Positions 1-8,826 are shown, numbered from the stretch's first letter. The stretch: DNA of 64,000 bases from Nonomuraea maritima (GCF_900100395.1 NZ_FNFB01000005.1:186001-250000); one strand, 5' to 3'. Notes: generated by a model from the letters alone, not told the origin. A program made the numbers and translations.

Positions 1-93
1 GCCATGCCCATCCGGCTGGACGCCAGGATGGTGCGCGCGGGCGAGGGCATCGACGTTCCTGGTCGCAGCGTGAGGGTGCTCCGCCGTGTCTAG
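1..93 (+). CDS. glgX: C-terminal end of a glycogen debranching enzyme (GlgX-type), partial
   Basis: The first 30 codons are open from the window edge and stop at TAG 91-93. The visible tail ends in PGRSVRVLRRV, which resembles the last beta-strand of GlgX-type isoamylase family GH13 enzymes, where a 'V.GRS..VL' ending is usual. These enzymes debranch glycogen to give linear maltooligosaccharides, the substrate of the next gene. The stop overlaps the treY start by 8 bases, as expected in a glgX-treY-treZ operon. Only the tail is seen, so the family call rests mainly on this short motif and on context. Confidence 0.6.
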   Translation, partial: AMPIRLDARMVRAGEGIDVPGRSVRVLRRV

Positions 94-2230
94 GCCCGTC
101 TCCACCTACCGGGTGCAGCTCACCCCCGACTTCGGTTTCGCGGAGGTGGCGGCGATCGCCGGCTACCTGCGCGACCTCGGCGTGAGCCACGTCTACCTCT
201 CGCCGATCCTGCAGTCCACCCCCGAGTCGCGGCACGGCTACGACGTCACCGACCACTCCCGCATCCGCGAGGAGTTCGGCGGCGCCGACGGCCTCAGGGA
301 GATGGCGCGGCAGCTCGCCGCCCACGACCTGGGCATCGTGGTCGACATCGTGCCCAACCACATGAACACGCTCAACGAGCGGTTCTGGTCGGTGCTGAGG
401 TACGGGCCCGCCTCGCCGTACGCGCACTGGTTCGACATCGACTGGAGCGACGGCACGGTCGCGCTGCCCGTGCTGGGCGACGACGTCGAACCCGTGGTGG
501 ACGGCGACGTGCTGCGCTACCACGAGCACTCCTTCCCGCACCCCGGCCGCTACCGGCTGGTCGACTGGCGCGAGGGGCCCGGCTACCGGCGCTTCTTCGA
601 CGTGTCGTCGCTGATCGGGCTGCGCGTCGAGGACCCGTCGGTGTTCTTCGCCACGCACGAAGTGATCTTCTGGCTGCTCGACGAGGGCCTGGTCGACGGG
701 CTGCGCGTCGACCATCCCGACGGGCTGGCCGATCCGCGCGGCTACCTGTCGCGGTTGCGCGAGAGGGCGGGCGAGCGGTGGACGGTCGTCGAGAAGATCC
801 TCATCGGGCCGGAGCGGCTGCCCGGCGACTGGGCCTGCGACGGCACGACCGGCTACGACGTACTCAACCGGGTGAACGGGCTGTTCGTCGACCCTTCCGG
901 CAAAGAGCCCCTGGTCAAGATATTTACGGACATGACGGGGCAGCCTCCCGACTACCGTCCGGTCATGGCCCAGGCCAAGCTCGACGTGCTCGACCAGTTC
1001 TTCGGCGCCGAGGTCGACCGGCTGGCGCGGGCCGCCTCGTGCGACCCGGCCGCCGTCCGCGAACTGCTCGCCGCGATGCCCGTCTACCGCGCGTACGTGG
1101 TGCCGGGGGAGGAGGTGCCCCCCGAGTCGGCGGAGATCGTCGAGCTGGCCGCCGAGTCCTGCTCACCCGCCGTCCAGCCCCTCGTCCGAGAGGTCCTGTA
1201 CGGCTCCCCTGAGTCGATCGTGCGGTTCCAGCAGACATGCGGGCCCGTCATGGCCAAGGGCGTCGAGGACACCGCCCTCTACCGCTGGTTCCCGCTCGCC
1301 TGCCTCAACGAGGTCGGCGGCGAACCCGACCACTTCGGGGTGTCGGTCGACGACTTCCACGACTTCTGCGCCGAGCTGTCCCCGTACACGATGACCACCC
1401 TCTCCACGCACGACACCAAGCGGTCGGAGGACGTGCGGGCGCGGCTGTCGGTGCTCTCCGAGATGCCGGGGGAGTGGGCGGCGGCGGTCGCCGAGTGGTC
1501 GGCGCAGGTCAGCTTCGACCCCCGTCTCGACTACCTGGCCTGGCAGAACCTCATGGCCGCCTGGCCCGTCTCGGTCGAACGGTTCACCGACTACCTGTTC
1601 AAGGCCGCCCGCGAGGCCAAGACCGCCATCTCGTGGGCCAACCCCGACCCCGCCTACGAGCGGCGGCTGCGCGCCTTCGCCGAGGCGGCCGTGCGGCTGC
1701 CGGTCGGCGGGTTCGCCGAGCGGATCGAGCCGTACGCGATGTCGAACTCGCTCGGGGCCAAGCTCGTCCAGCTCATGATGCCCGGGGTGCCCGACGTGTA
1801 CCAGGGCAACGAGACCACCGACTTCTCGCTGGTCGACCCCGACAACCGGCGGCCGGTGAGCTACCCGCGCAAGCCGGAGACCTCATGGGACTCCGCCAAA
1901 CTGCTGGTCACCACGCAGGCGTTGCGGCTGCGCCGGCGGCTCGGGGGCGCGGCGCCGTACCTGCCGCTCAGGGCGGAAGGGGAACGCGCCGAGCACGTGA
2001 TCGCCTTCGCCCGCGGCGCCGAGGGAGGGGACGGCCGGCCGCAGGCCGTGGCCGTCGCCACCCGCCTTCCCGTGCGCCTGGCCGCCACGGGTTGGGGACG
2101 CACCACGCTGCCACTGCCCCCCGGCACCTGGCGTGACCTCCTCACCGGCGCGCTCGTCTCCGGACGCACGCCGCTCGCGCACCTGCTCGGTCAGTACCCG
2201 GTCTCACTGCTGGAGCGACATGATCTTTGA
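86..2230 (+). CDS. treY: Maltooligosyl trehalose synthase TreY
   Basis: This GH13 enzyme converts the reducing-end alpha-1,4 bond of a maltooligosaccharide to an alpha,alpha-1,1 bond, making maltooligosyl trehalose in the cytoplasm. The 714-residue protein opens with STYRVQL, typical of TreY. It shows DIVPNH (about 87-92), the nucleophile in GLRVDHPDGL (D209), the acid/base in VVEKIL (E236) and the third acid in STHDTKRSED (D443). The GTG start at 86 overlaps the upstream stop. Its own stop overlaps treZ by 11 bases, so the two are translationally coupled. Length and motifs are normal for the family. Confidence 0.95.
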   Translation: MSRPVSTYRVQLTPDFGFAEVAAIAGYLRDLGVSHVYLSPILQSTPESRHGYDVTDHSRIREEFGGADGLREMARQLAAHDLGIVVDIVPNHMNTLNERFWSVLRYGPASPYAHWFDIDWSDGTVALPVLGDDVEPVVDGDVLRYHEHSFPHPGRYRLVDWREGPGYRRFFDVSSLIGLRVEDPSVFFATHEVIFWLLDEGLVDGLRVDHPDGLADPRGYLSRLRERAGERWTVVEKILIGPERLPGDWACDGTTGYDVLNRVNGLFVDPSGKEPLVKIFTDMTGQPPDYRPVMAQAKLDVLDQFFGAEVDRLARAASCDPAAVRELLAAMPVYRAYVVPGEEVPPESAEIVELAAESCSPAVQPLVREVLYGSPESIVRFQQTCGPVMAKGVEDTALYRWFPLACLNEVGGEPDHFGVSVDDFHDFCAELSPYTMTTLSTHDTKRSEDVRARLSVLSEMPGEWAAAVAEWSAQVSFDPRLDYLAWQNLMAAWPVSVERFTDYLFKAAREAKTAISWANPDPAYERRLRAFAEAAVRLPVGGFAERIEPYAMSNSLGAKLVQLMMPGVPDVYQGNETTDFSLVDPDNRRPVSYPRKPETSWDSAKLLVTTQALRLRRRLGGAAPYLPLRAEGERAEHVIAFARGAEGGDGRPQAVAVATRLPVRLAATGWGRTTLPLPPGTWRDLLTGALVSGRTPLAHLLGQYPVSLLERHDL

Positions 2231-3950
2231 GGTCTGGGCCCCCAGGGCCACAGCGGTCGAGCTGCTCGTCCTCGAAGAACGGCGGTCGATGTCCGCCGGA
2301 GCGGGCGGCTGGTGGAGGGCCGAGGTCGAGGGCGCCGGCCACGGCACCCGGTACACCTTCGAGGTGGACGGCGACGGCCCCTACCCCGACCCCCGCTCAC
2401 GCCGGCAGCCCGAGGGCGTCTTCGGGCCGAGCGCGGTCTACGACCACGACCGTTTCACCTGGTCCGACCACGACTGGAAAGGCCGCGACCTGCGCGGCGC
2501 GATCATCTACGAGCTGCACATCGGCACCTTCACCACGGACGGCACGTTCGAGGCGGCCATCGAGAAGCTGCCGCACCTGGTGGAGCTGTGCGTCGACTTC
2601 GTGGAGATCATGCCGGTCGCGCCGGTGCCGGGCGGGCGCAACTGGGGCTACGACGGCGTCGACCTGTACGCCGTCAACGAGACCTACGGCGGTCCCGACG
2701 GGCTCAAGTCGTTCGTGGACGCCTGCCACCAGGCAGGCATCGGCGTCATCCTCGACGTCGTCTACAACCACCTCGGGCCGTCGGGCAACTTCCTGCGGCC
2801 GTTCGGGCCGTACTTCGCCGGCTTCGAGGGCAGCTTCTGGGGCGAGGCGGTCAACCTCGACGGACCGGAATCCGACGAGGTGCGGCGCTACTTCGTCGGC
2901 AACGCGCTGCAGTGGCTGCGCGACTACCACATCGACGGGCTGCGCCTCGACGCCGTGCACGCACTGCACGACCGGCGGGCCACCCACCTGCTCGCCGAAC
3001 TGGCCGCGGAGGTGGACGCGCTGTCCTGCTCGACCGGACGGCCGCTGTCGCTGATCGCGGAGTCAGACCTCAACGACCCGCGCATGGTCCGCTCTCTCGA
3101 CGCGGGCGGGCTGGGCATGACCGCGCAGTGGAACGACGACGTCCACCATGCCCTGCACTGCGCCGTCAGCGGCGAGAACCACGGCTACTACCAGGACTTC
3201 GCCTCGCTGGAGGCCCTGGCCAAGGTGCTCACGCACGGGGTGCTGCACGACGGCTCGTACTCCAGCTTCCGCGCGCGCGGCCACGGCGCCTCCTTCGCCG
3301 GGGTGCCCGGACACCGGCTGGTGGCCTGCCTGCAGAACCACGACCAGATCGGCAACCGCCCGGCGGGCGACCGACTGCCGATCACCCCGCTCAAGCTGGG
3401 CTCCGGGCTGCTGCTGACCTCGCCGTTCACGCCGATGCTGTTCATGGGGGAGGAGTGGGGGGCGCGCACGCCGTTCCTGTTCTTCTCCGACCACGTGGAG
3501 GCGCACCTGCGCGACACCGAGGGGGCGCGGCGGCAGCGCGAGTTCGACGGCTTCGGGTACGCGTGGGAGGCGCCCAACCCGTCCGACGAGGAGTCGTTCC
3601 TGCGCTCGAAGCTCGACTGGAGCGAGGTGAAGGAGGAGGAGCACTGGTCGCTGCTGTGCTGGTACCGCGACCTGATCGCGCTGCGCAAGGCACTGCCCGA
3701 ACTCTCGGACCCACGCCTCGACCGGGTCCGTGTCGAGCTGGACCCCATGGGGAAGTGGCTGCTGATGTGGCGGGGTTCGGTGGCGGTGGCGGTCAACTTC
3801 TCATTGGACCCGGTGACCCTCCCCTTGCCGCCCGGCACAATCCTCCTGGCCTCCGACGACCCCATAACCTGCACCGAAACCGGCCTCCACCTCCCCGCAC
3901 AGTCACTGACGGTCTACCGCCCCACCCCCCACAACCAACCCCAACCGTGA
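2220..3950 (+). CDS. treZ: Malto-oligosyltrehalose trehalohydrolase TreZ
   Basis: TreZ releases free trehalose from maltooligosyl trehalose, completing the TreYZ pathway. The 576-residue protein starts at ATG 2220 (MIFEVWAPRA), inside the end of treY. It has an N-terminal CBM48-like domain (about 1-90) and a GH13 barrel with DVVYNHLGPSG (179-189), nucleophile D244 in GLRLDAVHAL, acid/base E281 in IAESDLND, and QNHDQIGNR as the third site. The frame stays open upstream to 2133, but that extension lies wholly inside treY and lacks the family's normal N-terminus. A C-terminal beta domain ends the protein. Confidence 0.95.
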   Translation: MIFEVWAPRATAVELLVLEERRSMSAGAGGWWRAEVEGAGHGTRYTFEVDGDGPYPDPRSRRQPEGVFGPSAVYDHDRFTWSDHDWKGRDLRGAIIYELHIGTFTTDGTFEAAIEKLPHLVELCVDFVEIMPVAPVPGGRNWGYDGVDLYAVNETYGGPDGLKSFVDACHQAGIGVILDVVYNHLGPSGNFLRPFGPYFAGFEGSFWGEAVNLDGPESDEVRRYFVGNALQWLRDYHIDGLRLDAVHALHDRRATHLLAELAAEVDALSCSTGRPLSLIAESDLNDPRMVRSLDAGGLGMTAQWNDDVHHALHCAVSGENHGYYQDFASLEALAKVLTHGVLHDGSYSSFRARGHGASFAGVPGHRLVACLQNHDQIGNRPAGDRLPITPLKLGSGLLLTSPFTPMLFMGEEWGARTPFLFFSDHVEAHLRDTEGARRQREFDGFGYAWEAPNPSDEESFLRSKLDWSEVKEEEHWSLLCWYRDLIALRKALPELSDPRLDRVRVELDPMGKWLLMWRGSVAVAVNFSLDPVTLPLPPGTILLASDDPITCTETGLHLPAQSLTVYRPTPHNQPQP

Positions 3951-4432
3951 CGCCGAGCGCCCCACCTCCGGCCTCGGCAACCTGACCCACCCCGACACCG
4001 TCGTGCACTTCCCCGCCGTGCCCTGTGCGGTCGGGTCGTTCGAGCGGCATCCAACGCCTCGTGACTCCTCCGCTCCCTGAAGAGAGCGGCTTCTCGCCCC
4101 GCTTGCGCGGGAGACGACGGCCAAGCCCTGACCGATGCCCGAAAGCACGAAAGCAATCGTATCCGGAGGTGGCGACAATTTCCGAGGTTCTGTCACTGCA
4201 CGCTCGGGCCTTGACGGCCCTCCCGCTCCCGATTCCCCCGTCGCCTCAAGGCGACGGTCCCCTCGGGAGGATCTGATGGAGAGGCCCGACGTGGGTCGTT
4301 CGAGTCTCGTGGTTATCCACAAGGGCCGTATTGATCGGGAGCTTATCCACAGAACGCCGTTCGGGCGTCCGGTTGCAGACGCCCGGCGCACATGCTGAGG
4401 ACCTGCCGTTCCCGTCCGTACGGAGGCCCTCC
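3951..4432. other. Non-coding stretch with nested stem-loop and two DnaA-box sequences
   Basis: No convincing gene lies here. A nested inverted repeat is present: outer arms 4219-4225 and 4264-4270, and inner perfect 8-bp arms 4238-4245 and 4250-4257 around TCAA. Two identical TTATCCACA nonamers follow at 4313 and 4343. The hairpin-rich segment around 4080-4270 is reminiscent of the right end of IS200/IS605-type elements, but I find no recognisable TnpB reading frame, so this stays a suspicion. The last bases hold the ribosome binding site of the next gene (GGAGG 4422-4426). Confidence 0.5.
4313..4351 (+). promoter_or_regulatory. Pair of perfect DnaA-box-like nonamers
   Basis: TTATCCACA occurs at 4313-4321 and again at 4343-4351, in the same orientation and exactly 30 bp apart, which is close to three helical turns. 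This is the consensus DnaA box. In high-GC DNA, two perfect copies so close together are unlikely by chance. No origin genes (dnaA, dnaN, rep) are nearby, so the role could be DnaA titration, DnaA control of the gene at 4433, or a relic of a mobile replicon. Confidence 0.45.
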
Positions 4433-5860
4433 ATGAAGATCGTCCTTCCGCTGCCCGACGCCCTGACCACGACGTTCGTCGTGGCCGTGGAGCAGATGGC
4501 ATTCGACGCCCGCTCAATCGTCCCCTGGCGCGTCGGTGACCCGTACAGACGGGCGGCCATCGACGCGGTCGCCGGCGGCGCGGTGACCGTCACCCCTCAA
4601 CCCGTCCCGTGGAAACCCGCGGCCACCACGCTCACCGACGACGAGAGACGCCGCCTGCGCCGCACCCGACAACATGTCGTGGTCGCGGCGACCGCACCGC
4701 CGCACCGCTTCCCGTTCGTCGCGCAGGTGGCGAGGGCGGTGGCCAGAGCTCTGGCCCGGGAGTGCGACGGTCTCCTGATCGACCCGCTGACCGGCGCCAC
4801 CGTCCTCACGTGCGGCAGATGCGCGGCCGAGCCGCCTACGTTCAGCCTCGACGACGACTGGGTGTCATGGGGCGTCGAAACCCACGACGACGCCACCTGC
4901 CCACGCGGCCGCTCGGCCCGAGCGAGCCTGCGCGACTGCCCTGGTGGCCGCGCGGCCGGAGCGAGCCTGCCCGACAGCCCTAGCGCCCGCTCGGCCGGAG
5001 CGGGCCTTCGCGACAGCCTTAGCGCCCGCTCGGCCGGAGCGGGCCTTCGCGACAGCCTTAGCGGCCGCGCGGCTGGAGCCGGCCTGTGTGACTGCCCGCG
5101 TGTGACGTCACGCGGCCTGCGCCGCTTCGCGCTCCCCGAGATCACCATCGACGGCGCCACCTGCGGCCACAGCCTGTGCGCCACCAACCTCCTGCGTACG
5201 GTGGGCAGCCGCCTCGTGGCCGACCACCTGTCCTACCTCGCCGCCCATCCCGAGGCGACCACCCGCACGATCGACGACTTCCTCCACATCCCGCCGTCCG
5301 ACCAGCCCAACGGCCTACCCTTCGCCGTACGCCTTACCCCGTACGACACCGACACGGCCACCGGCACCGACACGAACACCGCCCCCGACACGGTCACCGG
5401 CACCCACCCCGACCCCTGCGCCGGCACCGGCACCCACTCCGACCCCTGCGCCGGCACCGGCACCCACTCCGACCCCTGCGCCGGCACCGGCAACGGCACT
5501 TGCTCTGGCACTTGTTCGGGCACGGGCCCTCGCGCCGATGGCGCAGGCATGGGCCCTCGCACCGGCACCCAGCCCCACCCCCATCTGCACTCTGGCTCCC
5601 ACCCTCACCTTCACCCTGGCCCTCACCTTCACGCCGGCGCCGGCGCGGGTACCGACGTCGGCGAGCCTGGCCGGGCCCGAGAGATTCGCCGACTCATGGT
5701 GGACCCCGTCCCAGGCACGGGCCAGGTCGCGTGTCTCAAGGTCGGCCCGCCTCCAAGCTCCTCCGACGGTCCGTCGCACGGCCGGCGCTGCGTCACCCAC
5801 ATCGCCCCTCCGACCCCGTACCCCTTGACGGACCCCCATTCCCCCGCCCTGGCCGCCTGA
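4433..5860 (+). CDS. Repeat-rich Cys/His-containing protein of unknown function
   Basis: I do not recognise this 475-residue protein. The start ATG 4433 has a good ribosome site (GGAGG 4422-4426). A fairly normal N-terminal region (about 1-155) includes a CGRCAAEPP segment. Then come five 13-residue repeats (4907-5101, unit like ARSAGAGLRDSLS), a second ordered stretch with ITIDGATCGHSLC and LRTVGSRLVADHL, and a threonine/glycine/histidine-rich tail holding three 30-bp repeats (5401-5490, PDPCAGTGTHS). Scattered Cys and His suggest possible metal binding. The tail beyond about residue 310 is low complexity and could be a repeat expansion. The gene precedes another unknown gene that also begins MKIV. 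Confidence 0.55.
   Translation: MKIVLPLPDALTTTFVVAVEQMAFDARSIVPWRVGDPYRRAAIDAVAGGAVTVTPQPVPWKPAATTLTDDERRRLRRTRQHVVVAATAPPHRFPFVAQVARAVARALARECDGLLIDPLTGATVLTCGRCAAEPPTFSLDDDWVSWGVETHDDATCPRGRSARASLRDCPGGRAAGASLPDSPSARSAGAGLRDSLSARSAGAGLRDSLSGRAAGAGLCDCPRVTSRGLRRFALPEITIDGATCGHSLCATNLLRTVGSRLVADHLSYLAAHPEATTRTIDDFLHIPPSDQPNGLPFAVRLTPYDTDTATGTDTNTAPDTVTGTHPDPCAGTGTHSDPCAGTGTHSDPCAGTGNGTCSGTCSGTGPRADGAGMGPRTGTQPHPHLHSGSHPHLHPGPHLHAGAGAGTDVGEPGRAREIRRLMVDPVPGTGQVACLKVGPPPSSSDGPSHGRRCVTHIAPPTPYPLTDPHSPALAA
4907..5101 (+). repeat. Five 39-bp in-frame tandem repeats
   Basis: Units at 4907, 4946, 4985, 5024 and 5063 each encode 13 residues of the pattern [GA]R[SA]AGA[SG]L.D[CS][PL][SGR]. Units 3 and 4 are nearly identical at DNA level, which suggests recent slippage or unequal exchange. 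Confidence 0.85.
5401..5490 (+). repeat. Three 30-bp in-frame tandem repeats
   Basis: Units 5401-5430, 5431-5460 and 5461-5490 are almost identical and encode GTHSDPCAGT-type decapeptides within the low-complexity tail of the gene at 4433. Confidence 0.85.
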
Positions 5861-5895
5861 GCAAGTGAGGAGTTCTGACCACATATGTGAAATAA

Positions 5896-6876
5896 GTGAA
5901 GATTGTTCTGAACCGTTTCGAGGGTTACGTCCGTCCAAAGGGCATGATCCCGTTTGAGATGATCGACGAAGATCTGCGCGTCGCGCGCACGCGGGCGCAC
6001 CGCCGCGACGAGCTCGCCAGACGCCGTACGACCATCGCCGCATCAGTACGGGAGTCCCAACACAAGCTCGACGCGATCGCCGTATGGGATCAAGAGGACG
6101 TGGCCGCCGAGGAAGCTCGCCTGCGCGCGTACACCGGGGCCCTCGCCGCGGTGGAACAAGAACTCGCCGACCTCGGCCCGGCCCAGGAGCTGTACGACGA
6201 ACTGCTCATCCGCGAAGAACGCCGACTGATCGAGTCCGCTGATTCCCGAGGCGCCGAACTGCTGGAACTCGGTCGCCTGCTGGCCGAACTGGACGTCGAA
6301 CTCCCAGCCGGCATACGCGCCCGCAACACCGGCCGCACCCTCCTCCACCACCAACACCAGCCCCTAACCCACAAGCCCACACGCGGGACGCCGCCCGGCG
6401 CGACCCGGGACCACACCCCTGAGACACCGCCCGGCGCGACCCGGGATCGCACTCCTGAGACGCCAACCGTTGCCACTTGGGGGCGTGCCGATGGGTTGCC
6501 GGATGATGTCGTCCAGGAGCGTGCTGTTGGGACCTCGACCCGTGCCGGACAGGAGCACGCCCCTGGGACGTCGACCGGCGCCGTGGGGGAGTGTGCCGTT
6601 GAGACGTCGGGCGGGTCGGCGCGCGGGGGTGGCAGGGGTGCGGGGGTTGGGTCCGTCTGTGGGGGCGAGTTCGGTGCTGCCGGTGAGTGTGAGGCAAGGG
6701 CGGCGTTCGTCCGTGAAGTTGCGGTGCTCGGGATGACGGTGCCCGACCTCGCTGACCGGAGCGCCCTCAGTGCCCTGGTGGAGGAACTGGAGGAACGCTG
6801 CCGCGAACTCCGACGCCTCCGCGACAAGCTCCGCGCCCGCCGCGAAGAGCTCCTCCTCGGCTCCACCCACCGCTGA
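5896..6876 (+). CDS. Coiled-coil protein of unknown function with low-complexity middle
   Basis: The product is not recognised. From GTG 5896 it would be 326 residues; ATG 5944 (MIPFEMIDED) is an alternative, and neither has a well-spaced ribosome site (TGAGGAG at 5866-5872 is too far). Residues about 25-130 are charged and helical, likely coiled coil. Residues about 150-260 are Thr/Pro/Gly-rich and hold two 36-bp repeats at 6388-6459 (TPPGATRDHTPE). The last 60 residues (MTVPDLADRS, then an Arg/Glu-rich helix) look like a second coiled coil. It follows the repeat-rich gene by 35 bases and is probably co-transcribed. A structural or complex-forming role is a guess. Confidence 0.55.
   Translation: MKIVLNRFEGYVRPKGMIPFEMIDEDLRVARTRAHRRDELARRRTTIAASVRESQHKLDAIAVWDQEDVAAEEARLRAYTGALAAVEQELADLGPAQELYDELLIREERRLIESADSRGAELLELGRLLAELDVELPAGIRARNTGRTLLHHQHQPLTHKPTRGTPPGATRDHTPETPPGATRDRTPETPTVATWGRADGLPDDVVQERAVGTSTRAGQEHAPGTSTGAVGECAVETSGGSARGGGRGAGVGSVCGGEFGAAGECEARAAFVREVAVLGMTVPDLADRSALSALVEELEERCRELRRLRDKLRARREELLLGSTHR
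6388..6459 (+). repeat. Two 36-bp in-frame tandem repeats
   Basis: Copies at 6388-6423 and 6424-6459 encode TPPGATRDHTPE and TPPGATRDRTPE inside the linker of the coiled-coil protein. Confidence 0.75.
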
Positions 6877-7121
6877 CAGACGCCCACCACCACGCCGCCT
6901 GGTCCGCGCCGCAGAGCCTGCTGAGGCTGCGTCCACGGACGCGAGGCACGGATCCGACCTGGCCGGAGCTGGGTGGATGGCGCGCTGGTGATTCTGTGCC
7001 GACCAGAGCGGGTGCCGGCCCCGGCAACGCTGTCTTGGGTGGCGCTGGTTCGGGCGGGTGCTGGCACAGGCAACGCTGCCTTGAGCTTGCTCCGCTTCGA
7101 CGGACACCATCGTTGTGGTGG

Positions 7122-8747
7122 TCAGGCCGCTGCGGTCGGGGGGTGGGGGTGGTGGCGGCTGAGGATGTGGCGTAGGGCGGTTTCCAGGGTGGCGGTGGGG
7201 TCGGGGGCGAGGTCGAGGGAGCGCCAGGCCACGTAACCGTCAGGGCGCACCAGTACGGCGCCGCCCCCGCGGACCCCGTACGCCTCGGTGAACCGGCCCT
7301 CCACGTCCATCAGTTCGTCGTCCACGAGGAGCCGTGTCAGGCGCACCTGAAGCCGGTCCTTGACCAGCCGCCCCGCGTCCATCCACGGCTGCCCGGCGCT
7401 CTTGGCGGCCAGCAGCACGAACCCGGAGCCGAACAGGTCGATGGTGGACATCCGCTGCCCGTCCCAGTCGAGCACCACGTGCGGGGCACGGCTGCCGGGA
7501 CGTCCGTTCGGCACACGCGGATCCTCCAGGATCGACCCGTCGTCGCCTGGCTCGTCGATGATCGCCGTCGAGTGGTACCGGAATCCGAGGAGAGCGCCCG
7601 CCGGGTCGTCGAGCGGTTCCGGGTAGCCGACCCGGAGTGCCGGAGGCATGCGTACGCCCAGGTTGGCGAGCTGCGCGTCGGCGGTGAGGGCACCGATCGG
7701 GCGGCGTTCGGCGTCGTAGGTGTCGAGGAAGTCAGGGCCGGCCTGGCCGGTGATCACGAGCCACAGCCGCCAGGCGAGGTCGCACCCGTCCTGCAGCGCG
7801 GTGCTGCCGCCCTGTCCGCCGGTCGGCGGCATGGTGTGGGCGGCGTCCCCGGCGAAGAACACCCGTCCGGCCCGGTACGTGTCGGCGAGCGTGTGCGCCA
7901 GGTCGAAGGACGTGGTGTCCAGGATGCGCACGTCCAGGTCGGGCCGGCCGATCGCCGTCCGTATCAGCTCGACGCAGCGCTGCTCGGTGAAGTCGGACTC
8001 GCTCTGGCCGTCGGCGTAATTGACGCCGAGCACGTGCGCGCCGACGCCGGTGCCGGAGACGAGGACCCCGGTGAAGACGTCGTTCTGCAGGTACCAGAGC
8101 GTGACCTCGCGATCCCGGACGATCCCGGACAGATCGGCGTCGAACATGATCGAGCACATGCGCCCCAGCTCGCCCTTGCCCGAGGTGGGGACGTTCAGCA
8201 TCCGCCGCAGCGGGCTGCGGTGCCCGTCGGCGGCCACCACGTAGTCGGCGCGTACGACGTGATCGCCGTCCGCGTCGCGGATGACGGCCGTGACACCGTC
8301 GCCGTCCTGGTCGAGCGAGCGGAGCTCGGTGGAGAAGCGCAGGTCGGCGCCCAGTTCCTCGGCCTTGCGGCGCAGGACGCGCTCGATCTCGGCCTGCGGT
8401 GCCCCAATCGTCATCACCGGCGTGACTCGCGACAGGAACGCCAGTTCCTCGTGCTCGTCATGCATGATCATGTGCGGCTCGGGGTCGGTCAGGCTCTTGG
8501 CGATCGCGATGCGCATGGTGTCGCCGATGCCCGTCCAGATGTTCGCGAGCTGTTCCTCCAGGCCGGGGACCGGACGCAGCATCTCGACCGCGCGCGGGCC
8601 CACGCCGAACGCCTTGGGTTGGACGGACGTGCCGGGATGCCGTTCGACCAGCATGACGGGAATCTCCCGCCAGGCCAGCAGGGCCGCGGCGCTGAGGCCC
8701 GCATATCCACCACCGACCACCAGAACGGGCACGCGCTCATGCTCCAT
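7122..8747 (-). CDS. FAD-dependent aromatic monooxygenase (PF01494 family)
   Basis: The 541-residue protein belongs to the flavin hydroxylases that use NAD(P)H and oxygen to hydroxylate aromatic or polyketide substrates. The Rossmann motif GGGYAG is at 12-17, and the second FAD motif FFAGDAAHTMPPTGGQGG is in the middle. A C-terminal thioredoxin-like region of about 130 residues is typical of the MhpA/anthracycline-hydroxylase subgroup. ATG 8747 is preceded by a strong GGAGGTGAG site. It stands alone, with a palindromic element upstream (8791-8826). No biosynthetic cluster surrounds it, so catabolic or secondary-metabolite substrates are equally possible. Confidence 0.85.
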   Translation of the reverse strand: MEHERVPVLVVGGGYAGLSAAALLAWREIPVMLVERHPGTSVQPKAFGVGPRAVEMLRPVPGLEEQLANIWTGIGDTMRIAIAKSLTDPEPHMIMHDEHEELAFLSRVTPVMTIGAPQAEIERVLRRKAEELGADLRFSTELRSLDQDGDGVTAVIRDADGDHVVRADYVVAADGHRSPLRRMLNVPTSGKGELGRMCSIMFDADLSGIVRDREVTLWYLQNDVFTGVLVSGTGVGAHVLGVNYADGQSESDFTEQRCVELIRTAIGRPDLDVRILDTTSFDLAHTLADTYRAGRVFFAGDAAHTMPPTGGQGGSTALQDGCDLAWRLWLVITGQAGPDFLDTYDAERRPIGALTADAQLANLGVRMPPALRVGYPEPLDDPAGALLGFRYHSTAIIDEPGDDGSILEDPRVPNGRPGSRAPHVVLDWDGQRMSTIDLFGSGFVLLAAKSAGQPWMDAGRLVKDRLQVRLTRLLVDDELMDVEGRFTEAYGVRGGGAVLVRPDGYVAWRSLDLAPDPTATLETALRHILSRHHPHPPTAAA

Positions 8748-8790
8748 GACTTACTCACCTCCGAAGACGCGTACTATCGCGTGCAGACAC

Positions 8791-8826
8791 GATATGTCGC
8801 ATCTCCGCCGCCAGTCAAGACATATC
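8791..8826. promoter_or_regulatory. Operator-like inverted repeat upstream of the monooxygenase
   Basis: GATATGTC (8791-8798) and its exact reverse complement GACATATC (8819-8826) lie 44-79 bases upstream of the monooxygenase start. They are the only AT-rich words in this GC-rich gap. This is the arrangement expected for a dimeric repressor such as a PadR, TetR or MarR protein, but no regulator gene is adjacent. Confidence 0.4.

Noticed and set aside
4290..4325. tRNA-like GTTCGAGTC word
   Set aside because: The flanking bases do not form a T-stem and no acceptor or anticodon arm can be drawn.
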